From Candidatus Pelagibacterales bacterium (GTDB lineage: Bacteria; Pseudomonadota; Alphaproteobacteria; Pelagibacterales; Pelagibacteraceae), in contig SHAO01000002.1 in assembly GCA_004213215.1 (NCBI GenBank), positions 1 to 54,055 of the forward strand: a stretch of 54,055 nt of DNA, given 5' to 3'. The position numbers and the translations under genes are program-made. Position 1 is the stretch's first letter; every line of letters starts with the position of its first letter. A model generated the notes under the pieces. The model was not told where the DNA came from and did no database searches. It saw nothing but the letters and a program-made list of their open reading frames with translations. Shown in pieces: positions 32,644 to 41,140 of this stretch.

Positions 32644-33872
32644 CCAAAGAAAATTTTTTTCCAAGCAAAGTAGCGTTAATTACACTTATTTCAGCATGTT
32701 TCATAGTAGCGATATTTATGGGACTTCGTATGGTTTTTGGATTATTTACAGATTTTTTTGTAAATGATTTACAGTGCACAGTTACGGAGTTTGGTTTAGC
32801 AATAGGATTGCAGATGTTAATGTGGGGCATGTTCGCTCCAATCTTTGGTGCGCTGGCAGATAAAATTGGAAGTGCAAAAGTTACAATAATTGCAGCTGGT
32901 TTTGTAGCATTAGGAATTTATTTACTTTATTCGGGACCAAATACAGGAATATTTTTTCAAATTAATTTAGGTTTATTAATTGGTATAGGTTTAGGAGGTA
33001 CAGCAATAAGTGTTCAGATTGCTGCAGTAGGAAAACATTTCCCAAATAAAACTAGAGGAATGGCTATAGGAATTGTAGTCTCTATGGCATCAATAGGTTA
33101 TTTTTTTTCTCCTATATATACAAAATTTGCTTTATCTGAGTTTGGTTGGGAAAAAACATTAAACACATATTTGTACTTTGTTATATTTGGAATTATTGCT
33201 GCAATTTTTCTTCGTGAAGTCAAAAAGGAAAAAAATATAAACGAAAGTATTCAAAAAGAAGACAACCAAACACTTGTAGAAGCTCTAAAAGAAGCCTTTA
33301 ATCATAAAGGTTTTATACTTTTAATTTTTGGTTTTTTTGTTTGTGGCTTTAATATAACTTTAGTTTCAGCCCACATACCGAGCTATATCCAAGAACGTGG
33401 ATTTGAAATATGGACGGCTGCTGCCATTTTATCTTTAATTGGTCTTTTTAATGTTTTTGGAACATTATCATTTGGTTATTTATCAGGAAAATATAGTAAA
33501 AAAATTTTATTGAGTATTTTGTATTTTGCTCGTGGAATTGTGTTGTTGTTATTTCTGATTCTTCCTACATCAACCTACGTAGCATTAGGTTTTGGAGTGC
33601 TCTACGGATTTCTTTGGTTAGCAACTATTCCACCGACAAATGGGATTATTTCACAAGTTTTTGGAACAAAATATTTAGCTACGTTATATGGTGTAGTATT
33701 TTTTAGTCATCAAATAGGATCGTTCCTAGGAGCTTATCTGGGAGGATATTTTTATGATCAATATGGATCATTTGATTACGCTTGGTATTTATCTATAGCT
33801 CTTTCTTTTTTTGCAACTTTAGTCCACTTACCGATTGACGAAAAGCCTCTACCTAGACTTGCTACAACTTGA
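32640..33872 (+). CDS. Major facilitator superfamily transporter
   Basis: 410 residues, 12 predicted helices. MFS loop 2-3 motif is recognisable in GALADKIGSAKVT, and the second-half equivalent in GYLSGKYSKKI. The pattern resembles the oxalate/formate-antiporter or monocarboxylate branch (MGLRMVFGLFTDFF). ATGA overlap with the MetC-like gene ties it to that enzyme, perhaps for a sulfur amino acid or its keto acid product. Substrate unknown. Confidence 0.9.
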   Translation: MTKENFFPSKVALITLISACFIVAIFMGLRMVFGLFTDFFVNDLQCTVTEFGLAIGLQMLMWGMFAPIFGALADKIGSAKVTIIAAGFVALGIYLLYSGPNTGIFFQINLGLLIGIGLGGTAISVQIAAVGKHFPNKTRGMAIGIVVSMASIGYFFSPIYTKFALSEFGWEKTLNTYLYFVIFGIIAAIFLREVKKEKNINESIQKEDNQTLVEALKEAFNHKGFILLIFGFFVCGFNITLVSAHIPSYIQERGFEIWTAAAILSLIGLFNVFGTLSFGYLSGKYSKKILLSILYFARGIVLLLFLILPTSTYVALGFGVLYGFLWLATIPPTNGIISQVFGTKYLATLYGVVFFSHQIGSFLGAYLGGYFYDQYGSFDYAWYLSIALSFFATLVHLPIDEKPLPRLATT

Positions 33873-33899
33873 AGTTGATAAATTTCTTATTTTGTGCTG

Positions 33900-33954
33900 T
33901 TAATCATTCTTGATTAAAGTTAAGAAAAAAGTAAGTATTAATATTATTAACTTA
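33900..33954 (+). other. Two AT-rich hairpins in the CADD-gene leader
   Basis: TTAATCA-TTCT-TGATTAA (33900-33917) is a perfect 7-bp hairpin, and TAAG...TTAAT/ATTAA.CTTA (33932-33954) ends directly before the GGAG ribosome site. The first may end MFS transcription; the second could mask initiation. AT palindromes are common here, so weight is low. Confidence 0.35.
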
Positions 33955-33964
33955 GGAGAAACAA

Positions 33965-34636
33965 ATGTTTTCAAAAGAACTAAACGAAAAGTTAGACAAA
34001 TACCACTTACTAAATCATCCATTTTATAAATCTTGGAACGAAGGTAAGTTAACAAGAGAAATAATAAAAGATTATGCTGAACAATATTATCAACATGTAA
34101 AAGCATTTCCTCGTTATATCAGTGCCACTCATTCATTATGTGAAGATATTGAAAAAAGAAAAATTCTTTTGGAAAATCTTCAAGATGAAGAAAATAAAGA
34201 TGCTGATCATCCAAAACTTTGGAAAAATTTTGCAGCAGCAATGGGAGCGGATAAATCAAAAATAGATTCAGTGGCTAAAGAAAAATTTACTGGAGATATG
34301 ATTGATAATTTTTTCAAAAATGGAAGAGCTAGTTATGCAGAAGGTTTAGCTTCTCTTTACACTTATGAAAGACAAATTCCAGAAATAGCTGAAACAAAAA
34401 TTAGAGGATTAAAAAATCATTATGGAGTTTCTTCAAAAGAAGGTTTAGAATTTTTTGAAGTTCATAAAGCTGCTGACACATATCATAGAGTAGCTTGTGA
34501 AAAATTACTTGATGGTTTATCTAAAACCGAGCAAGCTAAAGCAGAAAAATCAGCTTTATCTACAGCTAAATATCTTTGGAATTTTTTAACTGGAATGGCA
34601 GTTAAACATAATATTCCAATGCAAGCAGCTGCTTAG
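33965..34636 (+). CDS. CADD-type PqqC-like di-metal oxygenase (para-aminobenzoate synthesis)
   Basis: 223 residues, all-helical heme-oxygenase-like fold. The six metal ligands of the CADD family can be matched: Glu in QDEEN, His in ADHPKLW, Glu in YTYERQIPE, and His, Asp, His in FFEVHKAADTYHRV. Chlamydia CADD makes the pABA part of folate from its own tyrosine using Fe/Mn and oxygen; a tyrosine directly precedes the YERQ glutamate here too. GGAG lies six bases before the ATG. It fits the folate-heavy genome as a replacement for PabABC. Confidence 0.85.
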   Translation: MFSKELNEKLDKYHLLNHPFYKSWNEGKLTREIIKDYAEQYYQHVKAFPRYISATHSLCEDIEKRKILLENLQDEENKDADHPKLWKNFAAAMGADKSKIDSVAKEKFTGDMIDNFFKNGRASYAEGLASLYTYERQIPEIAETKIRGLKNHYGVSSKEGLEFFEVHKAADTYHRVACEKLLDGLSKTEQAKAEKSALSTAKYLWNFLTGMAVKHNIPMQAAA

Positions 34637-34675
34637 TTAGATTTAATCTTAAAATTAAGATATTTATAGAGACAT

Positions 34676-34717
34676 TATAGACGGTTTTGCAAAAGAGCCG
34701 TCTATAGTAATTTTTAA
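34676..34717 (+). terminator. Rho-independent terminator of the CADD gene
   Basis: TATAGACGG pairs with CCGTCTATA (34698-34706) around a TTTTGCAAAAGAG loop, followed shortly by TTTTT. It separates the CADD gene from the apr operon. Confidence 0.85.
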
Positions 34718-34723
34718 AATATT

Positions 34724-35527
34724 ATGATTTATAATAATCCATTTTTAAAACTTTCAGAATTAGTCCCTCCGATTGCTATGCAGGGATTTTTAATCACGAT
34801 GATTGTCCTAGTAATATTAGGAACTTTGGTTGATATAATTCATAAAAAAAATGTAAAATATTTTTTCGAAAATGCAAAAAAAGCTAAAAAATCTGCAACA
34901 AAAGAATTAAGAGCTGGAGAGAAAGCCTCTGTCATTGCCAAAACAATTGTTTACGATATTGGAACTACTTCAGAATTAGGTGCTGGCAAAAGAAGAGTTG
35001 CACATTTGTTGGGAATGTATGGAACTATATTATTTTGGATAGCTTCAGCCGTTATGATTTTTTTCTATTCTTCTTCTTCATCTTCTACCGCTCCATCTGC
35101 ATGGCCTGTAATATGGCACGTAGGTGCAATCATGACTGTTTTAGGTGGAAGTTGGTTTTGGTTTTTTCTAAGAGTTGACGTTTATTCAGAAGCACAACCC
35201 TGGTACAGAATTATTAAAGCTGATTTGTTTGTTCTTGCGCTAATAGCAACATCTTTGTTTGGTTTAATCTGGTCTTATTTACAATCTCTTAACTTAAACG
35301 ATAGATGGGATGATAAAGTATTTTTAGTTTTATATGTTATTTCTAACCTTGTATTATTCGGTGGAGTTTATTGGTCTAAATTTGCTCATATGTTTTATAA
35401 ACCAGGAGCCGCAATACAAAAAAATTTAGCTGAGGCCGACGGTTCAAGGGACAATCTACCTCCTGAAGCTGATGCACCAGAAAAATTTGGGCTTGGTATT
35501 AAACGTGAGGCACCAAAGCACTATTAA
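34724..35527 (+). CDS. aprM: Adenylylsulfate reductase membrane anchor (AprM)
   Basis: 267 residues with about five membrane helices (starts LVPPIAMQGFLITMIVLVIL; SAVMIFFYSSSSSS; AIMTVLGGSWFWFFLR), similar in layout to the DsrM/QmoC/heterodisulfide-reductase-like membrane subunits. In SAR11 and other sulfur-oxidising bacteria AprM precedes aprBA and links the soluble enzyme to quinone. The assignment depends mainly on its place right before aprB and aprA. Confidence 0.82.
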   Translation: MIYNNPFLKLSELVPPIAMQGFLITMIVLVILGTLVDIIHKKNVKYFFENAKKAKKSATKELRAGEKASVIAKTIVYDIGTTSELGAGKRRVAHLLGMYGTILFWIASAVMIFFYSSSSSSTAPSAWPVIWHVGAIMTVLGGSWFWFFLRVDVYSEAQPWYRIIKADLFVLALIATSLFGLIWSYLQSLNLNDRWDDKVFLVLYVISNLVLFGGVYWSKFAHMFYKPGAAIQKNLAEADGSRDNLPPEADAPEKFGLGIKREAPKHY

Positions 35528-35601
35528 TATGAATACTAAATCTATAAATAATAAGGTTAATTCGATATTGAGTAAAATTTTGAAGAAAGGAATAAACTAA
35601 A

Positions 35602-36072
35602 ATGTCAACTTTTGTATACATGACGCGTTGTGATGGTTGTGGGCATTGTGTAGATATTTGTCCATCTGATATTATGCATATCGATGAAACTATTAGACGT
35701 GCTAAAAATATTGAACCTAATTTTTGTTGGGAATGTTATTCGTGTGTAAAAGCATGTCCAAATCATGCAATAGATGTTCGCGGTTATGCCGATTTTGCTC
35801 CTATGGGCCATAGTGTAAGAGTTAGAAGAGAAGAAGAAAAAGGAACAATTTCTTGGAAAATAAAATTTAGAAATGGAACAATAAAAGATTTTGTTTCCCC
35901 GATAACTACTAAACCCTGGGGTAAATTTATTCCTAAACTGGCTGAGGCTGAAAAACCTGATCAAGGTGAGATTAGATCTCAAATTCTTTATAATGAACCA
36001 GAAGGGTTAAATACGAAAAAGGAATTACCAACTGTTAGTAAAGCTTCATTTAAAAAAGGTGTTTATTATTAA
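35602..36072 (+). CDS. aprB: Adenylylsulfate reductase beta subunit
   Basis: 156 residues. Two 4Fe-4S clusters: CDGCGHCVDICPSD near residue 10-22 and CWECYSCVKACPNHA near residue 47-61. The C-terminal tail wraps the alpha subunit in known structures (KFIPKLAEAEKPDQGE). It relays electrons between the FAD of AprA and the membrane. Overlaps aprA by one base. GAAAGGAAT precedes the start. Confidence 0.96.
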   Translation: MSTFVYMTRCDGCGHCVDICPSDIMHIDETIRRAKNIEPNFCWECYSCVKACPNHAIDVRGYADFAPMGHSVRVRREEEKGTISWKIKFRNGTIKDFVSPITTKPWGKFIPKLAEAEKPDQGEIRSQILYNEPEGLNTKKELPTVSKASFKKGVYY

Positions 36073-37931
36073 TGGCTAAACATAAAACACATTTTGAAGA
36101 TTGTGATGTGCTTGTTGTTGGCGGTGGTATGGCAGGAACTGGTGCTGCTTTCGAAGCAAGACACTGGGGAAGAGATTTAAAAATCATTTGTGTAGAAAAA
36201 GCAAATATTGATCGTAGCGGAGCTGTTGCTCAAGGACTTTATGCAATTAATTGTTACATGGGCATGCAGTGGAATGAAAATCAACCAGAAGATCATGTTA
36301 GATATGCTCGTAACGATCTAATGGGCATGGTGAGAGAAGATCTTGGGTATGATATGGCACGTCATGTTGATTCAACGGTACATATGTTTGATGAGTGGGG
36401 ATTACCAATGATGAAAAATGAAAAAACAGGTCGATACCTTCGTGAAGGTAAATGGCAAATAATGATTCATGGAGAAAGTTATAAACCAATTGTTGCCGAA
36501 GCTGCAAAAAAATCTGCTGACAAAATATATAACAGAATTATGATTACTCATTTGTTAATGGATGAAACCAAAGAGAACAGAGTTGGTGGTGCAGTTGGAT
36601 TTAATATGCGTACTGGTGATTATTATGTCTTTCGTGCTAAAACAGTAATTGTAGCAGCTGGTGGTGCTTCACATATTTTTAAGCCAAGGGCCGTAGGCGA
36701 AGGTATGGGGCGAACTTGGTATGCGCCATGGAGTAATGGTTCAGCTTATGCATTGCCAATTGCTGTTGGTGCAAAAATGACTCAAATGGAAAATAGAATT
36801 GTTTTATGTAGATTTAAAGATGGTTACGGTCCAGTAGGTGCATATTTTTTACATTTAAAAACTTATACACAAAATGCTAATGGTGAGAACTATGAAAAAA
36901 AATGGTATGACCATACAAAAAAAATGGTTGGTGAATACATTGACCACCATCCAACTCCAACTTGTTTACGTAACCACGCTTTTATTCAAGAAACAATGGC
37001 TGGTGGTGGACCAATTCAAATGGTTACAACAGAAGCATTTCAAGATCCCCATCTGGAAACAGTTGGATGGGAAAATTTTTTAGGCATGACTGTAGGACAA
37101 GCAGTAGTATGGGCTTCTCAAAATATTGATCCAAAATATACTAATCCAGAGCTAACAACATCTGAACCATATGTAATGGGTTCCCACGCAACTTGCTCTG
37201 GTGCTTGGGTAAGTGGTCCAGAAGATCTTTCTCCACCAGAATATTTTTGGGGATATAACAGAATGTTAACTGTTGAAGGGCTTTTTGGAGCAGGGGATAC
37301 CGTTGGTGGAAGTGCTCATAAATTTTCGTCAGGTTCTTTTACTGAAGGACGATTAGCTGCAAAAGCAGCTGTAAAATATATTGAAGATCAAAAAGCTGAA
37401 AATATAAATGTTTCAGACAAACAATGTGAAAATTTTAAAAAAATTATTTATAAGCCATTAGAAAACTATACTGTTGGGCGGAATGAAATTACTGGAGGAA
37501 CAGTTTCGCCAAGTTATATTTCTCCAATTCAAGGACTTCAAAGACTTCAAAGAATTATGGATGAGTACGTTGGTGGTATAGCTACTAATTACATGACTAA
37601 TGGTAACATGCTTAAAAGAGGTCTAGAATTATTGGAGTGGTTACAAGAAGATTTAGAAAATGTTGGAGCAGAAGACTACCATCAATTAATGCGAGCTTGG
37701 GAATTGAAGCATCGCGCACTCACTTCTCAATGTGTGACCGAACATACAATGTTCCGCGAAGAGACGCGTTGGCCAGGCTATTACTATAGAGGCGACCATC
37801 TTAAACTAGATGATGAAAATTGGCATTGTTTGACTGTATCTAGACGCGACCCTAAAACTGGTAAGTTTACTTTAGAAAAAGTACCTGTTTATCATATCGT
37901 TGATGAAAAAGAGAAAAAGAAAGCCTCCTAG
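36072..37931 (+). CDS. aprA: Adenylylsulfate reductase alpha subunit
   Basis: 619 residues, normal length. FAD-binding VLVVGGGMAGTGAAFEA, the AprA active-site regions RSGAVAQGLYAINCYMG, VVAAGGASHIFKPR, and FGAGDTVGGSAHKFSSGSF. Interconverts sulfite plus AMP with adenosine phosphosulfate. In an aerobic heterotroph without dissimilatory sulfate reduction genes it is expected to work oxidatively, disposing of sulfite. The neighbouring sulfonate-cleaving enzymes and sulfite exporter support this. Confidence 0.97.
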   Translation: MAKHKTHFEDCDVLVVGGGMAGTGAAFEARHWGRDLKIICVEKANIDRSGAVAQGLYAINCYMGMQWNENQPEDHVRYARNDLMGMVREDLGYDMARHVDSTVHMFDEWGLPMMKNEKTGRYLREGKWQIMIHGESYKPIVAEAAKKSADKIYNRIMITHLLMDETKENRVGGAVGFNMRTGDYYVFRAKTVIVAAGGASHIFKPRAVGEGMGRTWYAPWSNGSAYALPIAVGAKMTQMENRIVLCRFKDGYGPVGAYFLHLKTYTQNANGENYEKKWYDHTKKMVGEYIDHHPTPTCLRNHAFIQETMAGGGPIQMVTTEAFQDPHLETVGWENFLGMTVGQAVVWASQNIDPKYTNPELTTSEPYVMGSHATCSGAWVSGPEDLSPPEYFWGYNRMLTVEGLFGAGDTVGGSAHKFSSGSFTEGRLAAKAAVKYIEDQKAENINVSDKQCENFKKIIYKPLENYTVGRNEITGGTVSPSYISPIQGLQRLQRIMDEYVGGIATNYMTNGNMLKRGLELLEWLQEDLENVGAEDYHQLMRAWELKHRALTSQCVTEHTMFREETRWPGYYYRGDHLKLDDENWHCLTVSRRDPKTGKFTLEKVPVYHIVDEKEKKKAS

Positions 37932-37952
37932 ACTATAATATATAGAGAATAA

Positions 37953-38303
37953 ATGGATCTTCTCAAGAAAACAGACGAAGAAATCATAGAAATTGCCAAT
38001 CCAATTTGGGACAATCTTATAAAAACATCCAATCAAAAAAACTATGGTGGTTTTACGAGAGACTTTTCTTCACAAATGCTATTTGGTGCCAATGAGGTAG
38101 AGTTGGGGAAACAATGGGCAAACAATAAGTTATTAACCAATTTGTCAGAAAAAAAAGAGGTATTAGGATGTTTGAGAAGAAATCTGCATGTAACTATACT
38201 TTATAAACAGACTAGCAATACCATTCCTGGCGATTTTTTGGGAAGACTTGTGCTTGGTCTAGAAGATGATGAAGTTAAAGTCTTTGGCGCAACCATTTAT
38301 TAG
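37953..38303 (+). CDS. Conserved hypothetical protein in the apr operon (116 aa)
   Basis: 116 residues, no signal peptide or membrane helix, mixed alpha/beta. Possible landmarks are a cysteine-arginine segment (LGCLRRNLHVTILYKQ) and GDFLGRLVLGLEDDEVKVFGATIY. It begins 21 bases after aprA in the same direction and precedes the sulfite-exporter gene, so a role in sulfite oxidation or APS handling is likely by context. I do not recognise its family. Confidence 0.75.
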   Translation: MDLLKKTDEEIIEIANPIWDNLIKTSNQKNYGGFTRDFSSQMLFGANEVELGKQWANNKLLTNLSEKKEVLGCLRRNLHVTILYKQTSNTIPGDFLGRLVLGLEDDEVKVFGATIY

Positions 38304-38359
38304 TTTATCTATTTATTGACATTATTATATTTCAAGAATATTTATTAATTAAATATTTT

Positions 38360-39463
38360 ATGGAAGTTTTCTTACCCATAGCTGAAGTTCAAATAAACAT
38401 TGTTTTATTTCTTTTTGTAAGTTTTGTAGTAGGCTTTCTTTCCGGTTTATTCGGTGTCGGAGGTGGATTTCTTATGACTCCATTATTAATATTTATGGGG
38501 ATACCCCCAGCTTATGCGGTTGCTAATGAAGCAAATAATATTTTAGCTTCATCTTCATCAGGAACTTTAACTCATTGGTTTAAAAAAACTTTGGATGTTA
38601 AAATAGGCTGGTTAATAGTTATAGGTGGGTTGGTAGGAACTTTTATTGGAATCTTAACATTTAGTTATTTCAAAGGAATTGGAAAAATAGATATAGTAAT
38701 TGCGTTGGCCTATATGTATGTTCTGGCCATTATAGGAAGTTTTATGCTTAGAGATGGTTTAGTAGAACTTAATTTGTTTAAAAAGAAAATAATAGTTAAA
38801 AAAAAACTACATACTCATTATTGGATACACGGACTTCCTTTTAGAATGAGATTTAAAACATCCAAAGTATACGAAAGTGCTTTAGTTCCACTTTTTCTAG
38901 GAGTTGTTGTTGGTTTTGTTTCAGCAATTATGGGTGTAGGGGGGGCGTTCTTAATGGTTCCAGCAATGATATATTTAATTGGCATGCCAACAAAACTTGT
39001 TCCTGGAACTTCTTTATTTGTTACAATATTTGTTACTGGTTTTGTTACTATTTCACATGCTTTTACTTATCATACAATTGATTTAGTGCTTGTTTTAATA
39101 TTGATCACGGGATCTATAGTAGGAGTTCATGCTGGTCAAAAAATTGGACAACGACTTGAAAGTTCACAGTTGAAAGCTTTATTAGCTATACTTATGCTTT
39201 CAGTAGGACTTCTTATGGCGTATGAAACTTTTTTTAAAAACGGTGAAGCTGGGGAGGCGAGCTTAAAACTTCCAACAGATAAAATTGCAGAAATAAGTGG
39301 ATTCGGAAATTCAATTTATAATTTATCCAATCAGTATCCAATTGTTTACGGGGTTTTATCAATTTTTTTAGCTCTTTCAGCTGGTATTTTATTTTCTTAT
39401 GCAAGAAGACAAATAAGCAAAAGAATTAATGCACCCAAAACATTACCACCAAAAGCAATATAA
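38360..39463 (+). CDS. TauE/SafE-family exporter, probably sulfite
   Basis: 367 residues with about eight to nine helices in two inverted halves, each with the family's glycine motif: GLFGVGGGFLMTPLL (near residue 30) and AIMGVGGAFLMVPAM (near residue 195). TauE/SafE proteins export sulfite, sulfoacetate or similar anions. Placed after aprMBA and near sulfonate lyases, it probably relieves sulfite build-up. A long cytoplasmic basic linker (KKKIIVKKKLHTHYWIHG) separates the halves. Confidence 0.9.
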   Translation: MEVFLPIAEVQINIVLFLFVSFVVGFLSGLFGVGGGFLMTPLLIFMGIPPAYAVANEANNILASSSSGTLTHWFKKTLDVKIGWLIVIGGLVGTFIGILTFSYFKGIGKIDIVIALAYMYVLAIIGSFMLRDGLVELNLFKKKIIVKKKLHTHYWIHGLPFRMRFKTSKVYESALVPLFLGVVVGFVSAIMGVGGAFLMVPAMIYLIGMPTKLVPGTSLFVTIFVTGFVTISHAFTYHTIDLVLVLILITGSIVGVHAGQKIGQRLESSQLKALLAILMLSVGLLMAYETFFKNGEAGEASLKLPTDKIAEISGFGNSIYNLSNQYPIVYGVLSIFLALSAGILFSYARRQISKRINAPKTLPPKAI

Positions 39464-39472
39464 GTTTATTAA

Positions 39473-39778
39473 GTGAAAAAATTTTTATTAATTTTGTTAA
39501 TTATAGTTTTTAATAGTAAAGCTTTTGCAGACGACAAAATGATTTTAGGTTTAGAGGTTTACAAAAATAAAGCTATGTGCGGAACTTGCCATACATTAAA
39601 TGCTGCCGGATCTAACGGACAAATTGGCCCTAACCTTGATATGCTTAAGCCACAGATAGATCAAATTATTTATACTGTGACAAATGGTATAGGAGTTATG
39701 GCTGCTTGGGAGGGTATTTTGACGTCTGAAGAAATCGAAGCGGTTGCTTATTACGTATATAACAGTACAACAAATTAA
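39473..39778 (+). CDS. Small class I c-type cytochrome, GTG start
   Basis: 101 residues. Signal peptide (KKFLLILLIIVFNSKAFA), heme-binding CGTCH near residue 36, and likely methionine ligand in GIGVMAAW near residue 77. The start codon is GTG ten bases after the TauE-like gene; no ATG alternative precedes the signal peptide. A periplasmic one-heme carrier. Next to sulfite handling genes it could accept electrons from a sulfite or thiosulfate oxidising step, although no SorA-type sulfite dehydrogenase is seen here. Confidence 0.88.
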   Translation: MKKFLLILLIIVFNSKAFADDKMILGLEVYKNKAMCGTCHTLNAAGSNGQIGPNLDMLKPQIDQIIYTVTNGIGVMAAWEGILTSEEIEAVAYYVYNSTTN

Positions 39779-39780
39779 TA

Positions 39781-40239
39781 ATGAAATTTTATAAAAATAA
39801 AAAGTCCAACATACATAGACATGGATTGTCTGCAGCAATAAATATTAAAAAAGGTCAAAAAATTATTCAGTATAAAGGAAAGAAAGTTAGTATTAGCAAA
39901 GTAGAAGCAGATCCAAAATATGATAATGAAAAAGAAATTTACTTGTTCAATTTAAATAAACGATATGATTTGGATGGTGATTTTAAATTTAATACTGCTA
40001 GATTAATCAATCATTCATGTAATCCCAATTGTGAAGTTTTAGATCATAATAAACAATTATGGATTTTTGCGATGAGAGATATTAAAAAAAATGAAGAATT
40101 AACTTATGATTATGGATTTAGTTTTGATAAAGATTACAAGCAATACGTATGTAAGTGTGGTTCAAAAAATTGTATTGGGTACATAGTTAGAGAAGGATCT
40201 AGATGGAGAATCAAGAAATCTAGGTCTATTTCAGTTTAG
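39781..40239 (+). CDS. SET-domain protein (lysine methyltransferase-like)
   Basis: 152 residues, essentially one SET domain: SNIHRHGLSAAINIKKGQKI, then the cofactor/pseudoknot motifs RLINHSCNPNCEV and EELTYDYGF, and a post-SET zinc cluster CKCGSKNCIG. All catalytic elements look intact. SET proteins methylate lysines, classically in eukaryotic histones; bacterial free-standing ones are less common and possibly act on ribosomal or DNA-binding proteins such as HU. It follows the cytochrome by two bases and is convergent with the next gene (14-base overlap). Confidence 0.9.
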   Translation: MKFYKNKKSNIHRHGLSAAINIKKGQKIIQYKGKKVSISKVEADPKYDNEKEIYLFNLNKRYDLDGDFKFNTARLINHSCNPNCEVLDHNKQLWIFAMRDIKKNEELTYDYGFSFDKDYKQYVCKCGSKNCIGYIVREGSRWRIKKSRSISV

Positions 40240-41140
40240 AGATAGCCTTAATATGTGAAGGCTTAATTTCACAACAGCCACCCAAAATTGTTGCACCTTT
40301 ATTCATCATTTTTTTAGAAAAATTTAAAAATGTTTCGCCAGTATAGTCATCTCGTGTTCCCATAGTTTCAACAGGATTGGCTCCAATTTCGTCCGTAGGT
40401 AATGCAAACTTGTGAACTGGCACAGGCTCTTCATCTTTCCAAAGATTGGCCTTATAACCAAATGGAATTTTTAAATCTTTCATTTCATTAGCTGTACTTT
40501 CTATAATTTCTGGGGATACACATGCTAAAATTACACCCAGCAAACTGTTGTTTTTACACCTTTTAACTACTTCAGTTATACTTTCACCAGATGGAAGTCT
40601 GCTGTTTTTTTTAATATGCAAACCGACAAGCACAGGTAAATTAAACTTTTCTGTTACGTTGAGTGCTATTTCGCATTCTTTACTTCCGGACATAACATCT
40701 AAATAAAAAAAATCAACAAAGGGTTTTATTAATTTAGCTTGGTCATAAAATCCTTTTTCGATTATTTTCTTTTCTCTTTCATCTAAAACATACGTGTCGT
40801 TTTGTGCAGGCAAACTTCCTGCTATTAAAATATTTTTTTTTGAAATTTCTTTAGCTTTTAAAGCAAGTTCTCCAGCTTTTTCATTAGCATAATCAAAAAG
40901 ATTTTCCACATTATTTTGTACCATTCTGACCCTTCTTCCAGCAAAATTATTTGTTACTATTACATCAGCTCCAGATTTAATAAAATCCAAATGTGAATCG
41001 ATTACCATTTGGTGATATTTTTTATCTATTAATGCAGTTCCTGACCAAAGACTTCCTTTAGGTTTTAAGCCTTTTGAAAGAATATGTTGACCCATGCCAC
41101 CGTCAAGTATTCTAATTTTTGAAAAGTAACTTAAGTTCAT
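40226..41140 (-). CDS. Homocysteine S-methyltransferase family protein (BHMT/MmuM-like)
   Basis: 304 residues, TIM barrel with zinc-binding cysteines: one in LACVSPE near residue 205 and the pair in GGCCEIKPSHI at the C-terminus. N-terminal ILDGGMGQHILSKG is the family signature. Members transfer methyl groups from betaine, S-methylmethionine or dimethyl sulfonium compounds to homocysteine. It overlaps the UxaA-like gene by one base, an unexpected partnership for a lyase, so the real methyl donor is unclear. DMSP or betaine would fit the organism. Confidence 0.88.
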   Translation of the reverse strand: MNLSYFSKIRILDGGMGQHILSKGLKPKGSLWSGTALIDKKYHQMVIDSHLDFIKSGADVIVTNNFAGRRVRMVQNNVENLFDYANEKAGELALKAKEISKKNILIAGSLPAQNDTYVLDEREKKIIEKGFYDQAKLIKPFVDFFYLDVMSGSKECEIALNVTEKFNLPVLVGLHIKKNSRLPSGESITEVVKRCKNNSLLGVILACVSPEIIESTANEMKDLKIPFGYKANLWKDEEPVPVHKFALPTDEIGANPVETMGTRDDYTGETFLNFSKKMMNKGATILGGCCEIKPSHIKAISKLK

